DNA from: Alphaproteobacteria bacterium
GTDB taxonomy: Bacteria > Pseudomonadota > Alphaproteobacteria > Rs-D84
Reading direction: 5' to 3'
NCBI GenBank assembly: GCA_024402835.1
Contig: JAKSSZ010000002.1
Span: forward strand, 1-22,663
Length of the DNA: 22,663 nt
Below are positions 1 to 7,650 of the stretch, one piece after another. The translations under genes and the position numbers were made by a program. Below the pieces are notes generated by a model. The model had not been told where the DNA came from. It made no database searches and worked only from the letters and a program-made list of their open reading frames with translations. Each line of letters begins with the position of its first letter. The first letter of the stretch is position 1.

Positions 1-2
1 GT

Positions 3-935
3 TCTTGTAGAAGTTATATATCTACATGTATGAGTGTAAGTGGTTATAAACCAAGTGATGTGCGGAATTTGACCACAGATTTAATGATAAATTGGGTAAC
101 AATGTCACAAACAGATATGGAATCTGGAAGCGCATATTATAAAGACACAACAACGGGACAATACGAAATATGTCCAAAAGGATATTATTGTGATGGCGAA
201 AACAAGATGGCTTGTACAGGAATAACCTATTCTGATACTTTGGGCGCAAAAACATGCAAAACGTGTCCAACACCGAAAATTCATCAACAAGAATGGATAA
301 ACAACACCGCCACAGCAACATACACTAGATACAGCACTAAAGGTGAATGGGGAACTACAGAAATTGGCGAAATTAATAATATTAGAATTGCATATTATAC
401 AGATCAAAATGCTCCGGCGCACGATACACCAGATAGATGTGACGTCTGGTTTAAGATATCTATGACCGATAATACACGTACCGTAACAGGATCAAACAAC
501 TATGGATTATGTCTGAATCCTGATGACCCAACCGATAAAAAAAATTGTACAAATTATCCAGTACAATATACTACTTCCCCCCAGCCTGTGATAGTTCATT
601 GTTATTATAACCATAATATAGGGGACTATTGGGAAACAGAAGATATCTTTGGTAGCTGTAGACTTGAAAACATTGCATGTGCTGAAGGTTATGTTGTAAC
701 GAACAAAACAGAAACAGATCTTACAAGATATCCTGTAAATGGTGAAGTTTGGGGTGGAAGTGCTGGTAAAAGATTTGATGCTAGTTGGGCTACAGGTGTA
801 AAAATATCAGAATATTGCATACCACAAGAATCTCACCCAGCATGGAAACCTGGGGCAATAATACGAGGCAATACCGACTCAGACGGCAACCAAATATTAG
901 GGAATGAATACGACTCCACTGGTAACAAAATTTAG
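3..935 (+). CDS. Cysteine-rich secreted-type protein, 5'-partial
   Basis: The reading frame is open back to the window edge, so this is the C-terminal part of a longer protein. The first ATG (30) has no Shine-Dalgarno sequence and no signal peptide follows it, and cysteines continue upstream of it in frame, so 30 is probably not the true start. Visible features are a CPKGYYCDG motif about 50 residues after that ATG, then CKTC and many scattered cysteines. The CPxGYYCxG pattern resembles the CPANSYCPGG motif of the secreted protein at 16950-18044, so I infer the same broad extracytoplasmic, disulfide-rich class. It has no C-terminal InlB-type repeat and no membrane anchor. It stops just before a strong terminator. 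Function is not known. Confidence 0.75.
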   Translation, partial: SCRSYISTCMSVSGYKPSDVRNLTTDLMINWVTMSQTDMESGSAYYKDTTTGQYEICPKGYYCDGENKMACTGITYSDTLGAKTCKTCPTPKIHQQEWINNTATATYTRYSTKGEWGTTEIGEINNIRIAYYTDQNAPAHDTPDRCDVWFKISMTDNTRTVTGSNNYGLCLNPDDPTDKKNCTNYPVQYTTSPQPVIVHCYYNHNIGDYWETEDIFGSCRLENIACAEGYVVTNKTETDLTRYPVNGEVWGGSAGKRFDASWATGVKISEYCIPQESHPAWKPGAIIRGNTDSDGNQILGNEYDSTGNKI

Positions 936-960
936 AAAGATGAATAATATTAAGTTTTAA

Positions 961-1005
961 GACAAAAAATATCCTATCAAATAAAAGATGGGATATTTTT
1001 TTGTC
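961..1005 (+). terminator. Rho-independent terminator after the cysteine-rich gene
   Basis: A 14-bp stem (961-974 with 991-1005, one bulged T) encloses a 16-base loop and ends in a T-rich arm (TTTTTTT inside TTTTTTTGTC). It separates the upstream gene from the lptF promoter that follows. Confidence 0.8.
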
Positions 1006-1009
1006 TTTA

Positions 1010-1038
1010 TTGACTATTAGATATTATCGGGCTATACT
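1010..1038 (+). promoter_or_regulatory. lptF operon promoter
   Basis: TTGACT (1010-1015), a 17-bp spacer, then TATACT (1033-1038) is close to the sigma-70 consensus. Transcription would start at about 1044-1046, only two to four bases before the lptF ATG, so the mRNA is probably leaderless or nearly so. Confidence 0.75.
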
Positions 1039-1047
1039 TTAAGCAAT

Positions 1048-2109
1048 ATGTTTATTATAAAAAAGTATATTCAAAAACAGCTGATTAGCGTGTTCGTTAT
1101 GTTATTGCTTATCCTTACTGGATTAGCATGGATGATGCAAATCATGTCTATGATGAAATTTTTAATAAATTACGGAATAAATGTATTCAGTTTTATAAAT
1201 ATGACGGCTTTGATGATACCGTTTATTATCTCTATTATTATTCCTTTTGTTATATTTATTTCTGTGATTTTTGTTTATAACAAACTTATTAGCGAAAACG
1301 AAATTACAGTTATGATGTCATCGGGATTATCACCATATCAAATTGCTAAACCCGCCCTAACCTTTGCTGGAATCATAACTGTTATACATTTAATTTTAAA
1401 TATTTGGATTGTGCCATACAGCCAAAAACAATTTTATGAAACACAATGGAATTTACGCTATGGATTGGCTCATCTTAAAATCCAAGAAACCGCATTTACA
1501 AAATTGACCAACGGTCTGGTCGTTTATGTAGAAAAAGTTGCAGGTCAAGATTTAAGTCAAGTTATGTTATCTGATAACAGAACCCCCGATTCACAAATGA
1601 TTATATTTGCAGAAAAAGGAAAAATTGTTTCATCATCACATGGTTTGTCTATTGTGACTGATAATGGCTCTTTACAAATGGTGGGAACAAAGGGTCAAAC
1701 CACGGGAACTTTTGATAGTTTTGATATGGATTTAAATTTAAACGAATCAAACCAAGACAATTCTTTTAAAATAAGAAGAATATCGACCAAAGATTTATTA
1801 ACAAACAATTTTGACCAAGATTCTGAAAAACATCATCAACTTTCATTAACCGAAATCTATACCCGTTTATTTAATCCATGGATGAATTTAATTTTAACTT
1901 TGTTATGCACTATTATTTTATTACGTTCTTCGTTGTTACGCAGAAAAACAAGTTTTGCGCCAATAATGTCTATTGTTGCAATGACTGTGACAATGGCGGG
2001 ATTTATGTCTGTATCTAATATGATTTCTAATATTACAAGTTTAGTTGTTTTGGGAATATTTATATTTATTGTTATAATAATGTTATTTGGTGCTTTGATA
2101 AAAAAATGA
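1048..2109 (+). CDS. lptF: LPS export ABC transporter permease LptF
   Basis: Inner-membrane permease of the LptB2FGC complex, which extracts LPS from the inner membrane and passes it to the periplasmic bridge. The 353-residue protein has the YjgP/YjgQ family layout: hydrophobic segments at about 12-32, 53-80 and 103-125, a periplasmic beta-rich region, and three C-terminal hydrophobic segments from about 275 to the end. The cytoplasmic stretch SENEITVMMSSGLSP matches the LptF coupling region (E. coli ESEITVMHACGLS) better than LptG. There is no Shine-Dalgarno sequence before the ATG, but the start fits the family N-terminus. It is first in the operon and overlaps lptD by four bases (ATGA). 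Unusually, lptG, normally adjacent in alphaproteobacteria, is not between it and lptD. Confidence 0.93.
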   Translation: MFIIKKYIQKQLISVFVMLLLILTGLAWMMQIMSMMKFLINYGINVFSFINMTALMIPFIISIIIPFVIFISVIFVYNKLISENEITVMMSSGLSPYQIAKPALTFAGIITVIHLILNIWIVPYSQKQFYETQWNLRYGLAHLKIQETAFTKLTNGLVVYVEKVAGQDLSQVMLSDNRTPDSQMIIFAEKGKIVSSSHGLSIVTDNGSLQMVGTKGQTTGTFDSFDMDLNLNESNQDNSFKIRRISTKDLLTNNFDQDSEKHHQLSLTEIYTRLFNPWMNLILTLLCTIILLRSSLLRRKTSFAPIMSIVAMTVTMAGFMSVSNMISNITSLVVLGIFIFIVIIMLFGALIKK

Positions 2110-4115
2110 AAACTATAAAAGCATTTTTACTATCTATATTATTGACAAGCAATGTTTTTGCTATTGATTTTGATTTAAATGAAGCAAAAACAATTTCTAC
2201 TAAAAAAATAATTTACAATACAAAAACTGGAAATATACAAACAAAAGGAAATACTGAAATTGTAAATGAATCTGGGAATAAATTGGTAATGAAAGATTCT
2301 GTAATAGATAAAAATAACACTTCAACCGCAACAGATATAGAATTATGGTTGGGAGAAAATATTTTTATTAGTGCCGACAACATAACAAAAAAACAAGCAG
2401 AAACTATTGCAATAAACGCAAGTTTCACCGCTTGTAATAACTGTGGTGATTTATTGGGTAATGCATGGACTATTTCTGGGACAACTATCAAACATAATCA
2501 AACAGACAAAATGCTATATTTTCATAATTCTGTGGTTTGGATTTATGATACATTACCTGTATTTTACTTACCATACTATCAAATGCCTGACCCATCTGTA
2601 AAATACAAATCTGGTGTTTTAATGCCAAGTTTTGGTTCAACAAATAAAATGGGAACACAAATAAATTTACCAATATATTTTAATTTTTCTTATCATCATG
2701 ATACAACTGTTACATTATCATATTTAACACAAGAAAACCCACTATTTCAATTAAACCACAGATTAAATATGTCGCATGCAGAATTTAAAACAAATGGTTC
2801 TTTTACTCATAACAAAGAAGGTAAAGATAGATGGCATGTTTTTAATGATGACATTATAGAGTTGGGCGAACATGCACGAGCTAATATAAATATTCACAGA
2901 ACTTCAGATAAAACTTATTTACAAAAATATGACTTTTATAATGATGAACCCTATTTAGATACAACAGGTAATATAGAATTATTTGCACAATCTGGATATT
3001 TAACAACCGAAGCACATATATTCCAAGAGTTACGTTCAACAGATTCTGTTCATGCAACGCCATCTGGTGATATATTGCCAAACATACACGGAACATATCA
3101 AACACAACCTTTGTTTGAAAATACATTTTTAACTTTTAGTGCTGATGGTATGGCAATATCTGGTGACGGATTTTATAACCAACGTTTGATTGGTGAAACC
3201 CGAATTGTATCACCATGGACATTATGGGGTGGCAACCGCATTACAGCAAGTATAGCAACCAGATATGATGTTTATAATTTTAATAAAGTAAAAATGTATG
3301 ACGGTGATATTTACTCTGGTATAAAAACAAGATTTTTGCCAAATGGTTATTTGGAATGGGGATTACCTTTATTTAATACATACAATTCTTGGACTCATAC
3401 CATAGAACCACGTGCACGATTAACAATTATGCAGCATGATTATAATAAACAAGTATTTGCTTTAAATAATGATTCGGCGGGTCGTTTTTTATCTGATGCA
3501 ACCCTATTTTCTAACAACAGATTTTCTGGTTTAGATGTATGGGAAAACGGAAATTTTGCTGACTATGGTGTAAGGTGGAATGCCTTTAATCAAAACAATA
3601 ACATAGAAGTTTTTGTTGGTCAAAGTTATGATTTTACCAACAAGGGTCATATTAACGAAACAAACGGTTTTCACAAAGGTTTATCCGATTATGTATCTAG
3701 AATTTCTTATACGTTATCAGATTTAGTAAAATTATCTTCGCGTTTAAGATTTGATAAAAGTTCTGCGGATGTAAAACATTCCGAATCAACTGTGCAAGTG
3801 GGCAGACACGGAACTTTTTTAAATTTGGGACATATTTGGAATACCGAAGATATAGACAACCAAACATTATCTACTAATGAAATCATTGGATCGGTTGGTC
3901 TTAATTTGACAACTCGTTGGCAAGTAAAGTTCCATTCAACTTATAATATAGAAAATAAATTATTTCAAAGACATGGTGGTGGTATTTTTTATAATCATCC
4001 ATGTTATTATGCTTCATTGGAATACCGCAGAGATAATTCTATCAAAGAAGATTATGTTGGTGGAACAAGTATTTTATTTAATTTTGGTGTATCTATAGAG
4101 GGAAAACATTATTAA
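2106..4115 (+). CDS. lptD: LPS-assembly outer-membrane protein LptD
   Basis: Outer-membrane beta-barrel translocon that, with LptE, inserts LPS into the outer leaflet. It has 669 residues, shorter than the roughly 780 of E. coli. A signal peptide (about 1-19, ending NVFA) precedes an OstA/LptA-like beta-jellyroll domain (about 25-130) and then the barrel. The segment YLPYYQMPDPSVKYKSG is typical of LptD. There are three cysteines: C110 and C113 (CNNC) and C633 near the C-terminus (NHPCYYASLEYRRD), consistent with a disulfide between jellyroll and barrel as in the family, although E. coli has four. Translation is probably coupled to lptF through the ATGA overlap. The next gene encodes a SurA-like chaperone, whose family delivers LptD to the outer membrane. 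Confidence 0.95.
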   Translation: MKTIKAFLLSILLTSNVFAIDFDLNEAKTISTKKIIYNTKTGNIQTKGNTEIVNESGNKLVMKDSVIDKNNTSTATDIELWLGENIFISADNITKKQAETIAINASFTACNNCGDLLGNAWTISGTTIKHNQTDKMLYFHNSVVWIYDTLPVFYLPYYQMPDPSVKYKSGVLMPSFGSTNKMGTQINLPIYFNFSYHHDTTVTLSYLTQENPLFQLNHRLNMSHAEFKTNGSFTHNKEGKDRWHVFNDDIIELGEHARANINIHRTSDKTYLQKYDFYNDEPYLDTTGNIELFAQSGYLTTEAHIFQELRSTDSVHATPSGDILPNIHGTYQTQPLFENTFLTFSADGMAISGDGFYNQRLIGETRIVSPWTLWGGNRITASIATRYDVYNFNKVKMYDGDIYSGIKTRFLPNGYLEWGLPLFNTYNSWTHTIEPRARLTIMQHDYNKQVFALNNDSAGRFLSDATLFSNNRFSGLDVWENGNFADYGVRWNAFNQNNNIEVFVGQSYDFTNKGHINETNGFHKGLSDYVSRISYTLSDLVKLSSRLRFDKSSADVKHSESTVQVGRHGTFLNLGHIWNTEDIDNQTLSTNEIIGSVGLNLTTRWQVKFHSTYNIENKLFQRHGGGIFYNHPCYYASLEYRRDNSIKEDYVGGTSILFNFGVSIEGKHY

Positions 4116-4132
4116 GCAAGGAGAAAGAATCT

Positions 4133-4960
4133 ATGATAAAAAATATACTAGCCCTATTTTGTATTTTTTCTGCGATTATAACATCTGCACAATGTGCAAC
4201 AGTTATTGCAAATGTAAATAATAACCCAATTACAGATGATGATATCAAAGCCCGAGTCACATTAATGACAAAGCAAGGAACAAATTCTGCAACAAATATG
4301 CAACAAGCATTTAAAAATATTGTTGATGATTATGTAAAATTAAATTACGCGGCAAATTTTAATATAAAACCAACAGATGAAGACGCAGAAAAAGAACTTG
4401 GCAATTTAAATTTGGGCGATTTAGATGCAAATACAAAATCTATGGCGATATTTGCTATCAAAGCAGATATGGCTTGGCAAGTTATCATAGGACAAACTAT
4501 TATTCCAACAATTAATGTGACAAAGGCAGATATAAATGCCGAAAAGGTTTCTTTGGCAAAAGAACATGGATTACCAATGGAATTAAAATTGATTAGATTA
4601 GTTGATATTCCAGAAAACATAGCAAGTAAATTAACAAAACCATCTTCGTGTGATGATGCGCTAAATATGGCAAAAAATCTAGGTGGCGACCCTCAAAGTT
4701 TTACCGCTTTACAATATGAATTATCAGCCGACATTCGTGAAAGAGTTGCAGATTTACCAATACTTACTTGGTCAAAACGCAAAGACAATTCTGTACTTTT
4801 AATATGTGAAGCAAAAAAAACAAGTGAATATAAAAATTTAGATGATATTATCAAACAAAATGCTATGTATAAACAAGACAGCAATATAGCAGAAAAACAA
4901 CTAAAACAATTACGCAGAAAAGCAATAATTATTATAAATGACAACAGGTATAGTTTATAA
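4133..4960 (+). CDS. surA: SurA-like periplasmic chaperone with degenerate parvulin domain
   Basis: Periplasmic chaperone that escorts unfolded outer-membrane proteins to the Bam machinery. The start is supported by AAGGAGAAAG upstream. A signal peptide (about 1-21, cleavage near AQC/A) leads into the SurA N-terminal region, VIANVNNNPITDDDIKARV, the usual opening of this family, followed by a helical chaperone module. From about residue 140 a single shortened parvulin-like region is visible (SSCDDALNMAKNLGG, then VLLICEAKK), but the canonical parvulin residues are weak, so prolyl isomerase activity is doubtful. At 275 residues it is much shorter than E. coli SurA (428, two parvulin domains), as is usual in alphaproteobacteria. 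The lptD-surA order is conserved in Proteobacteria. Confidence 0.85.
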   Translation: MIKNILALFCIFSAIITSAQCATVIANVNNNPITDDDIKARVTLMTKQGTNSATNMQQAFKNIVDDYVKLNYAANFNIKPTDEDAEKELGNLNLGDLDANTKSMAIFAIKADMAWQVIIGQTIIPTINVTKADINAEKVSLAKEHGLPMELKLIRLVDIPENIASKLTKPSSCDDALNMAKNLGGDPQSFTALQYELSADIRERVADLPILTWSKRKDNSVLLICEAKKTSEYKNLDDIIKQNAMYKQDSNIAEKQLKQLRRKAIIIINDNRYSL

Positions 4961-6064
4961 ATGAAACAGGTATTATTTAATTTTACAGACAAAGAACTTG
5001 AAGATTTTATAATAAATTTTGGACAACCAAAATTTAGAGCAAAACAAATAAAAGAATGGTTAAATCGTGGTGCGCCAAACTTTTCTGTTATGAAAAATCT
5101 ACCGGAAACATTACGAAACCAATTAAACGATATTTGTGAAACATTACCAGTAAAAATAATAAAAAAACTTGTAAGTAGCGATAATCAAACTACTAAATTT
5201 TTATTAGAATTATTTGATGGCGAACAAATAGAATGCGTTTTAATGCGCACAACTTATGGAAATAGCATTTGTGTTAGTTCGCAAGCAGGTTGCGCTATGG
5301 GCTGTAAATTTTGTGCCTCTACCCTATTGGGATTAAAAAGAAATTTAACTATTAATGAAATGTTTGCCCAAGTTTTAACAGCACAATGGGAATTAAGACA
5401 AGATGTCTTTAATAATATAAAACCAAATGGGGATTCAAATAATAACGACGTTTCACATATTGTTGTTATGGGAACTGGGGAACCACTACAAAACACACAA
5501 AACGTTTTTGGGTTCTTGGAAAAAGCAAACCACGACTTAAATATATCATGGCGCAGAATAACAGTATCAACTTGTGGTATTGTTCCCGGAATAAAAGAAT
5601 TAACAAATTGGGGACGACCAATAAATTTAGCAATTTCTTTACACGCACCGACTGATGAATTACGTTCACAAATTATGCCTATAAACAATAAATATAAAAT
5701 ACATGAAATGATGGATGCTGCTTTTGAATTTTCACAAACGCATAATAGACAACTTATGATTGAATATATTTTATTGGGTAAAAAAAATGAAAATGGTGAA
5801 ACAGTTATTTATAATGCAACCGAAGAACATGCAAATAAATTATCTGATTTAATACAAAAGCATAATGTAATGGTAAATTTAATTCCATGGAATAGTGTTG
5901 ATGAACGAGATTTTGCTTCGCTATCTGGAAATGCAATTCATAAATTCCAAGACATTTTAATAAACAAAGGAATTCATACAAGAATACGACGCGAACGGGG
6001 GGCTGACATAGGTTCTGCATGTGGTCAGTTGAGATTGAAAAACAAAAAGGAACAATCAGAATGA
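4961..6064 (+). CDS. rlmN: Dual-specificity RNA methyltransferase RlmN
   Basis: Radical SAM enzyme that methylates C2 of A2503 in 23S rRNA and A37 of some tRNAs. It has 367 residues, normal for the family. The [4Fe-4S]-binding CxxxCxxC motif is at C111, C115 and C118 (CAMGCKFC), the GTGEPLQN motif is present, and the substrate-attacking cysteine is at C354 in RGADIGSACGQL. There is a small asparagine-rich insertion at about 150-160 (KPNGDSNNND). The ATG directly abuts the stop codon of the surA-like gene (TAAATG), and the 3' end overlaps the next gene by four bases, so it sits in the lptF operon and is probably translationally coupled. Confidence 0.96.
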   Translation: MKQVLFNFTDKELEDFIINFGQPKFRAKQIKEWLNRGAPNFSVMKNLPETLRNQLNDICETLPVKIIKKLVSSDNQTTKFLLELFDGEQIECVLMRTTYGNSICVSSQAGCAMGCKFCASTLLGLKRNLTINEMFAQVLTAQWELRQDVFNNIKPNGDSNNNDVSHIVVMGTGEPLQNTQNVFGFLEKANHDLNISWRRITVSTCGIVPGIKELTNWGRPINLAISLHAPTDELRSQIMPINNKYKIHEMMDAAFEFSQTHNRQLMIEYILLGKKNENGETVIYNATEEHANKLSDLIQKHNVMVNLIPWNSVDERDFASLSGNAIHKFQDILINKGIHTRIRRERGADIGSACGQLRLKNKKEQSE

Positions 6065-6813
6065 AATTACGTTATATAACCTGTTCAGACCCACGCGAAC
6101 ACAATTCTGTTAAATCTATACTTGATTTAGCAACATTACCACACGTAGAAATTGCTGTTCAATGTCACCCCTCAAAAATGAGTGATGGAATGCCACGCAA
6201 CATTTGGTTTACAGAATTATTAAAACAAGCAAAACAATTATGGCATACAAATCTGGCTATACATATAAATCAAGAATGGGCAGATAGTATATGTACCAAA
6301 GGAATTATTCCACAGCCATTATTAGAATGGATGCAAATAGAAAAAACACATAATCATCCATTGATTCAACGTGTGCAACTAAATATGTCAAAAACAACTG
6401 CAGAAAATATAAACCCACAAAAATTAGCGGAAATCATAAAACAATTTTCACACCAAGAATTTATATTACAATACAATGATAAAACAAAACAGGCTGTATC
6501 AAAATTGAATAAAACTGGTTGTAAATTTTCATTATTATTTGATGCCAGTGGTGGAAATGGGATTCAACCAACAACATGGAAAAAACCTGTATACAAAAAA
6601 CATTTACAAGGTTATAGCGGTGGTCTGTCACCGGAAAATGTTATACAAAATTTAGATAAAATAGCAAAGGTTGTTCCCAAAGACGCATCTATCTGGATAG
6701 ATGCCGAAGGTAAATTAAAATCACAAAATCTTTTTGATGAAAAACCTGTCTTTGATGCGGATAAAGCAAAAAGATATATTCAACGTGCAAAACTATGGCA
6801 GCTGGCAAGATAA
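6061..6813 (+). CDS. TrpF-like (phosphoribosylanthranilate isomerase fold) protein
   Basis: I chose the ATG at 6061 because it forms an ATGA overlap with the rlmN stop; the longer frame back to 6019 lies inside rlmN. The 250-residue product looks like a TIM-barrel protein related to TrpF. An early cysteine (C8, in RYITCSDP) is where TrpF has its catalytic cysteine (KICG). FSLLFDASGGNG puts D161 and a glycine pair where TrpF has its acid/glycine motif. GYSGGLSPENV (184-194) matches the TrpF phosphate-binding AGGLNPENV motif. The expected strand with DVSSGVE is replaced by IWIDAEGKLKS. No other trp gene is nearby and it is last in an LPS/rRNA operon, so the substrate may not be phosphoribosylanthranilate. 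The fold family is fairly secure; the reaction is not known. Confidence 0.75.
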   Translation: MKLRYITCSDPREHNSVKSILDLATLPHVEIAVQCHPSKMSDGMPRNIWFTELLKQAKQLWHTNLAIHINQEWADSICTKGIIPQPLLEWMQIEKTHNHPLIQRVQLNMSKTTAENINPQKLAEIIKQFSHQEFILQYNDKTKQAVSKLNKTGCKFSLLFDASGGNGIQPTTWKKPVYKKHLQGYSGGLSPENVIQNLDKIAKVVPKDASIWIDAEGKLKSQNLFDEKPVFDADKAKRYIQRAKLWQLAR

Positions 6814-6826
6814 TAAATTGAACTAA

Positions 6827-6853
6827 AAAACACACACCTTTAGTGTGTGTTTT
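6827..6853. terminator. Bidirectional terminator between the lptF operon and tRNA-Val
   Basis: A perfect 11-bp stem (6827-6837 with 6843-6853; AAAACACACAC / GTGTGTGTTTT) has a 5-base loop. The arms are A-rich on one side and T-rich on the other, so it can end both the rightward operon and the leftward tRNA-Val transcript. Confidence 0.85.
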
Positions 6854-6857
6854 ATTT

Positions 6858-6934
6858 TGGTGGATGTTAAGAGACTCGAACTCCTGACCCTCTGCGTGTA
6901 AAGCAGATGCTCTAGCCAACTGAGCTAAACATCC
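6858..6934 (-). tRNA. tRNA-Val (UAC anticodon)
   Basis: On the minus strand a full cloverleaf can be drawn: acceptor GGATGTT/AACATCC, D stem GCTC/GAGC, anticodon stem TCTGC/GCAGA around loop TTTACAC (anticodon TAC), T arm with TTCGAGT, and an encoded CCA end. It is 77 nt. Valine follows from UAC reading GUA/GUG-type codons. Confidence 0.97.
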
Positions 6935-6948
6935 AGATAGCAAATGAT

Positions 6949-6977
6949 ATAATAATATCATTTCTTGTCTTTGTCAA
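6949..6977 (-). promoter_or_regulatory. tRNA-Val promoter
   Basis: Read on the minus strand: TTGACA (6972-6977), a 17-bp spacer, then TATTAT (6949-6954). The start point would lie about 7-9 bases before the tRNA 5' end at 6934. It sits directly after the ybaB stop codon. Confidence 0.75.
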
Positions 6978-6978
6978 A

Positions 6979-7278
6979 TTATTTTGGCAAAGAAATATCA
7001 CCTGTGGCGTCACTCATTACTTTTTCTATTAAATTATCTGCTTTTGACTTTGCATCTTTGTAAGCATCGGCAACAAGTTTAGAAACATTTTCTGAACCTG
7101 TTGATAATATTTCATCACGAATAGTTATATTTACAAAATCATATTTTCCAGTTAATTCAACAATCACAGAACCATTACCAGCAATACCTTTGACCGACAT
7201 ATTTGCCAAAGAATCTTGGGCTGATTTTACCTTTGCTTGTAATTGTTCTGCGTTAGCCAATAATGATTTGAAATCCAT
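6979..7278 (-). CDS. ybaB: YbaB/EbfC family nucleoid-associated protein
   Basis: Small DNA-binding protein of the YbaB/EbfC family, which forms tweezer-like dimers and coats the nucleoid. At 99 residues it is within the usual length of 100-110. The N-terminal helix (MDFKSLLANAEQLQAKVKSA), a central sheet with GNGSVIVELTGKYDFVNITI, and a C-terminal helix with the VADAYKDAKSKADNL pattern match the family. It starts one base after the stop of the unknown gene upstream, so both are likely co-transcribed behind pnp. In most bacteria ybaB lies between dnaX and recR; here it is separated from both. Confidence 0.92.
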   Translation of the reverse strand: MDFKSLLANAEQLQAKVKSAQDSLANMSVKGIAGNGSVIVELTGKYDFVNITIRDEILSTGSENVSKLVADAYKDAKSKADNLIEKVMSDATGDISLPK

Positions 7279-7279
7279 A

Positions 7280-7636
7280 TTAACGACACCTTAACATTTG
7301 AATACATTTAACAGGAACCTTATTCATTTCTGCAATAACTTCTGATAAACGCAAAGTTGGGATAACACAATTTGCAAAGTCCAAAGCTTGCTTTTTAGTA
7401 TCATACTCTGTAATAGATGTTATTAATCCTATTGGCCGCTTAGAACCATCTGGTATAATTTCATATTTATATAAAGCAAATCTATATTTTTTCGAAATAT
7501 TGTCTTTCTCTATGACAGCAGAATATCTGTCATCTACCCATTTGCGATAAAAAGTAACTTTACTGGGTGGGCATTCCAGATATTGTGCCCACTCAGCATC
7601 ACTACGAACAAAAGTATTTGTTTTTGTTGCTATCAT
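7280..7636 (-). CDS. Conserved-looking hypothetical protein between pnp and ybaB
   Basis: A 118-residue soluble protein I do not recognise. No signal peptide or membrane segment is visible. It has a mixed charged/aromatic composition, with a central segment that looks like alternating strands (KYRFALYKYEIIPDGSKRPIGLITSITEYDT, split here as KYRFALYKYEIIPDGSK and PIGLITSITEYDT). It is real in my judgement because it fills the space between pnp (14 bases upstream) and ybaB (one base downstream), on the same strand and with no large gap. The ribosome-binding site is weak (TAGG about ten bases before the ATG), so it may depend on translation of pnp. Function cannot be assigned; a role linked to RNA or nucleoid metabolism is only suggested by its neighbours. 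Confidence 0.8.
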   Translation of the reverse strand: MIATKTNTFVRSDAEWAQYLECPPSKVTFYRKWVDDRYSAVIEKDNISKKYRFALYKYEIIPDGSKRPIGLITSITEYDTKKQALDFANCVIPTLRLSEVIAEMNKVPVKCIQMLRCR

Positions 7637-7650
7637 AATTTAATTACCTA

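Noticed and set aside
5254..5688. Minus-strand ORF of 144 residues inside rlmN
   Set aside because: Antisense shadow of a certain gene; no recognisable domain or start signal.
6019..6060. Longer start for the TrpF-like protein
   Set aside because: This stretch is inside rlmN and encodes no family-like sequence; the ATG at 6061 gives the usual ATGA overlap and places the conserved cysteine at residue 8.
6689..6961. Minus-strand ORF of 90 residues across the tRNA-Val gene
   Set aside because: It is translated tRNA sequence (the LAQLARASALHAEGQEFES pattern is a well-known artefact) and runs through a terminator and antisense to the TrpF-like gene.
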